A stretch of DNA of 64,000 nt from Chryseobacterium koreense CCUG 49689 (GTDB lineage Bacteria; Bacteroidota; Bacteroidia; Flavobacteriales; Weeksellaceae), in NCBI RefSeq assembly GCF_001045435.1, contig NZ_LFNG01000004.1, positions 248,001 to 312,000 on the forward strand, read 5' to 3'. The position numbers and the translations under genes are program-made. Positions 64,000-64,000 of the stretch are shown here, in pieces; position 1 is the first letter of the stretch; every line of letters begins with the position of its first letter. Under the pieces are notes generated by a model. It saw only the letters and a program-made list of their open reading frames with translations. It had not been told where the DNA came from and did no database searches.

Positions 64000-64000
64000 G

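Overview
The window looks like a chromosome segment of a flavobacterium, most likely from the Chryseobacterium/Kaistella group (Weeksellaceae). Supporting signs are SusC/SusD pairs, type IX secretion sorting domains, a bacillithiol enzyme (BshC), a GYDIA-type GHMP kinase, promoters of the Bacteroidota TAnnTTTG type, and RteC plus a CTnDOT-like excision module. The genus is inferred from gene style; no marker gene was compared.

Region 1 (1 to about 20.2 kb) is the right part of an integrative conjugative element (ICE). Its left half, with integrase and tra genes, lies outside the window. First comes a rightward cargo: a P1B-type metal ATPase (cut by the window edge), a His-rich secreted protein, a DUF6122 membrane protein, a Cys/His-rich small protein, a TonB-dependent receptor, an MFS exporter and a first RteC. 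Then comes a leftward backbone, in reading order: a second RteC, two HTH proteins like Xis2c and Xis2d, a DUF4099/DUF3945 protein like CTnDOT Orf3, topoisomerase III (like Exc), an ORF6N protein with a PLD-like C-terminus, a DUF1896 protein and an 1808-residue methylase/helicase. A motif, TGGCAnnnTTTGkC on the plus strand, recurs upstream of three leftward transcription units and may be the element's own operator.

Region 2 (20.2 to 25.2 kb) is the rimP-nusA-infB operon, with a terminator-like hairpin in the rimP leader. Region 3 (25.2 to 34.8 kb) has two SusC/SusD pairs, each closed by a strong terminator. Region 4 (34.8 to 44.2 kb) is housekeeping: a porin, bshC, a LysM/periplasmic-binding-fold protein, fabD, a GHMP kinase and pckA. 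Region 5 (44.2 to 44.8 kb) is a small scar with four IS21-like end repeats at exact 24-base spacing and a previously uncalled, truncated GxxExxY gene. Region 6 (44.8 to 50.9 kb) has a PaaZ-DUF1569 fusion, a 156-base tandem duplication, a probable dispersed repeat, gltA and eno.

Region 7 (51.6 to 61.7 kb) is the most interesting chromosomal locus. A leftward four-gene operon encodes a 1301-residue hybrid histidine kinase with its own HPt domain, a single-domain receiver, a membrane-anchored HEAT-repeat protein, and one 1137-residue protein joining a processive GT2 polysaccharide synthase to an LtaS/MdoB-like phosphatase-superfamily domain. All catalytic residues I looked for in both halves are present. 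A YaiO-like outer-membrane protein converges on it with one base between the stop codons. I infer a signal-controlled system that makes and decorates (for example with phosphoglycerol or phosphoethanolamine) an envelope glycan. The receiver has no DNA-binding output, so control may be by protein contact through the HEAT protein. Region 8 (61.7 to 64 kb) has a lipoprotein, a short repeat array and two T9SS sorting-domain proteins, the second cut by the window end.
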